Source of the DNA: Chryseobacterium sp. S0630
GTDB taxonomy: Bacteria > Bacteroidota > Bacteroidia > Flavobacteriales > Weeksellaceae
Reading direction: 5' to 3'
Assembly (NCBI RefSeq): GCF_024158915.1
Contig: NZ_JAMZGF010000013.1
Span: forward strand, 1-64,000
Length of the DNA stretch: 64,000 nt
The notes beneath the pieces are model-generated. The model was not told the DNA's origin. It ran no database searches and saw only the letters and a program-made list of their open reading frames with translations. The position numbers and the translations under genes were made by a program. Positions 62,578 through 64,000 of the stretch are shown piece by piece; position 1 is the first letter of the stretch; each line of letters starts with the position of its first letter.

Positions 62578-63249
62578 TCAGAATCCACAGGAAACATCCG
62601 AACAGGATTCTCCGTTGGCAGATTTAGGGATGAACATTGTTGTCAAACTTTCCTCAACAATTTCTTTTAAACTTTCAAAAGGCTGAAAACCGTGGGTAAG
62701 AATTTTAACTGCTCCATTTTCCAAAGTCAGTAAAGTTGGAAATCCTTTTACACCTAACTGTTTGCTGAATTGAAAGCCTTGGTTAGTTTTCAATTTCATC
62801 TCTTCCGAATGGTAACTTTCCAGAAAAACGTTCTTTTGAACTCCTATTTCTTGTGCTAGTTGTGCTAAAACCTCATCATTCGTAATGTCTTTTCCTTCCA
62901 CATAGAATGCTTTCTGCATCAAACTCAAAAATTCGAAATCTTTCTTCGGTAAAAATCCTTGAACGACAAGTAATGCTCTGCTTGAAGGCTCTGTATCATA
63001 ATGAAAGCTGTCAGAGACAAATTTCATCGAATGGTCGAAATACTGACCGCTGCGAAGGTTTACATTTCTCCAGTGATATTCAAGGAAATCTTTATACTCC
63101 TTAGTCACTTTTTGTTTGCTTCCAGGTGCAAAACCACCTGAAATAATTTGTAAATCAATATTTGGATAACTTTCTTTCAGTTTTTTCATCACCGGACTAA
63201 AACCGTAACACCACGAACACATCGGGTCTGTAAAATAATACAATTTCAT
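62578..63249 (-). CDS. DsbA family thioredoxin-fold protein (FrnE-like)
   Basis: 223 residues. The thioredoxin active site is at the very start: FTDPMCSWCYGF with Cys11 and Cys14. The helical insert and the C-terminal phrase LGVKGFPTLLTLENG (cis-Pro loop) fit the DsbA/FrnE group, and two further cysteines end the chain (SCSDVSCGF). There is no signal peptide, so it works in the cytosol, as FrnE-type oxidoreductases do. It has a 21-bp-spaced operator of the same class as ene-reductase 2. Confidence 0.88.
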   Translation of the reverse strand: MKLYYFTDPMCSWCYGFSPVMKKLKESYPNIDLQIISGGFAPGSKQKVTKEYKDFLEYHWRNVNLRSGQYFDHSMKFVSDSFHYDTEPSSRALLVVQGFLPKKDFEFLSLMQKAFYVEGKDITNDEVLAQLAQEIGVQKNVFLESYHSEEMKLKTNQGFQFSKQLGVKGFPTLLTLENGAVKILTHGFQPFESLKEIVEESLTTMFIPKSANGESCSDVSCGF

Positions 63250-63283
63250 AATTTTAAATTTTAATTGTTTTAAATTTCTTAGA

Positions 63284-63349
63284 CAAAGTTCGCTTTGTTT
63301 CGAATGAATTGATTTCTCAAAAAGTTCAAAAACTATCGTGAAAAGTTTA
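63284..63349 (-). promoter_or_regulatory. AraC-type operator and promoter of the dsbA-like gene
   Basis: AAAAGTTCA (63320-63328) and AAAAGTTTA (63341-63349) are 21 bp apart; the -7-like box GAACTTTG on the minus strand covers 63284-63291, about 28 bp downstream. The half-site matches that of ene-reductase 2. Confidence 0.55.
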
Positions 63350-63362
63350 GTGTTATTTTGTG

Positions 63363-64000
63363 CTAAAGTTGTTGCTGCAACTGTTTCGGTGTATTTCTGT
63401 ATTTCTGTTTGAAAGATGCTATAAAATGGGCAGGAGTTTCAAAGCCAACTTCGTACGCTATTTCGGTAACGTTCTTTTCTGAGTTCTTTAATAATTCATA
63501 AGACTCTTCCAATCGGCGTTGCATAATCCATTTTCCGGGATTTGTTTTGAAGGTCTGCACAAATTTTCGTTTAAACGTTGATAAACTACAGTTTGCAAGA
63601 AAAGCATATTGCTCCAAGGAAATATTTTCTTTGTAATTGTTCTGCATCAAAACCACCAAATCAGGATTTTGATGGGTATCAAGACTACGCAATCTTTTTT
63701 CAAAATGATATCCATTGGGAGCCGAAATCAGAACTTGAAATAATTCTCTGATTTTAAATGGTAATAGAACCTGTAACCGTTCTTTATCCTCATTTGATTC
63801 AAAATAAGATTTAAATTGAGTAATGACAGAATTCATTAATACATCTTCCTCCAGCAATGCAATATCTCCGTTTAGACAGTCTTCAACTTGTATCTCAGCA
63901 GTATTTTTACAATCAAAAATTGTATCGATTTGAGATTGGAGCCAAGTATCAGAAAAGAAAATAATAATCGATTCATACCCTTTTTCTTCATCTTCAATTT
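63363..64000 (-). CDS. AraC family regulator, 5' end outside the window
   Basis: At least 212 codons; the frame stays open to the right edge, so the start is not in the window (a TTG at 63857 is internal). The C-terminal double helix-turn-helix is clear: YAFLANCSLSTFKRKFVQTF and NVTEIAYEVGFETPAHFIAS. The N-terminal sensory part (SIIIFFSDTWLQSQI) is mostly visible. The protein probably regulates its divergently placed neighbours: the 21-bp repeat operators at 63320 and 61706 share one half-site and lie near it. The effector is unknown. Confidence 0.85.
   Translation of the reverse strand, partial: IEDEEKGYESIIIFFSDTWLQSQIDTIFDCKNTAEIQVEDCLNGDIALLEEDVLMNSVITQFKSYFESNEDKERLQVLLPFKIRELFQVLISAPNGYHFEKRLRSLDTHQNPDLVVLMQNNYKENISLEQYAFLANCSLSTFKRKFVQTFKTNPGKWIMQRRLEESYELLKNSEKNVTEIAYEVGFETPAHFIASFKQKYRNTPKQLQQQL

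Overview
The window looks like the chromosome of a flavobacterium, most likely Chryseobacterium or a close relative (Weeksellaceae). The grounds are low GC, a gldI-type lipoprotein, exported proteins beginning with the QVGIN motif typical of this group, promoters of the Bacteroidetes TTTG/TAnnTTTG type, MNIO (DUF692) and double-glycine peptide genes common in this genus, and DnaX without its zinc cysteines. No phage and no CRISPR array was seen.

Layout. 1-1150: a gene-poor stretch with intergenic repeats, a sigma-54-like promoter with a short terminated transcript, a structured RNA candidate and a small membrane protein. 1.3-9.5 kb: housekeeping genes (dual cyclophilin/FKBP lipoprotein plus GldI, branched-chain aminotransferase, MnmD, Nudix, DUF4294, M42 peptidase, Rpe). 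9.7-11.5 kb: a compact RiPP-like operon (secreted precursor ending in a CPAC motif, MNIO enzyme with a C-terminal extension, DUF1772 membrane protein). 11.7-20.9 kb: GH29 fucosidase, Ndk, RsgA, a DAHP synthase/chorismate mutase behind a previously hidden aromatic leader peptide, dnaX split by an A10 slippery run, and a TetR plus alpha-oxoamine synthase pair.

21-39.6 kb is rich in regulators: AraC, LuxR, a large two-component propeller kinase with its NarL-type regulator, a membrane-bound AraC protein, a Crp/Fnr protein, a DGPF/ECF42 sigma pair, and an aldehyde dehydrogenase next to another AraC protein. 39.8-47.9 kb: metE under a cobalamin riboswitch, a divergent Lrp protein, a LytS/LytR-like pair, and small exported or detoxification proteins.

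48.1-48.45 kb has two tandem double-glycine bacteriocin-like peptides. Just after them lies the orphan 3' end of a tRNA-Ser gene with a terminator, which I read as the left attachment scar of a genomic island running to the right. That region (49-64 kb) holds two paralogous ene-reductases, DsrE, AraC and deaminase genes, a decayed IS1182-like element, an RND efflux operon with its TetR, a Nudix hydrolase, a DsbA-like protein and a partial AraC gene. Promoters of the two ene-reductases, dsrE and dsbA each carry a pair of direct repeats exactly 21 bp apart, in two sequence classes. This points to two AraC regulons, each with its regulator gene nearby.
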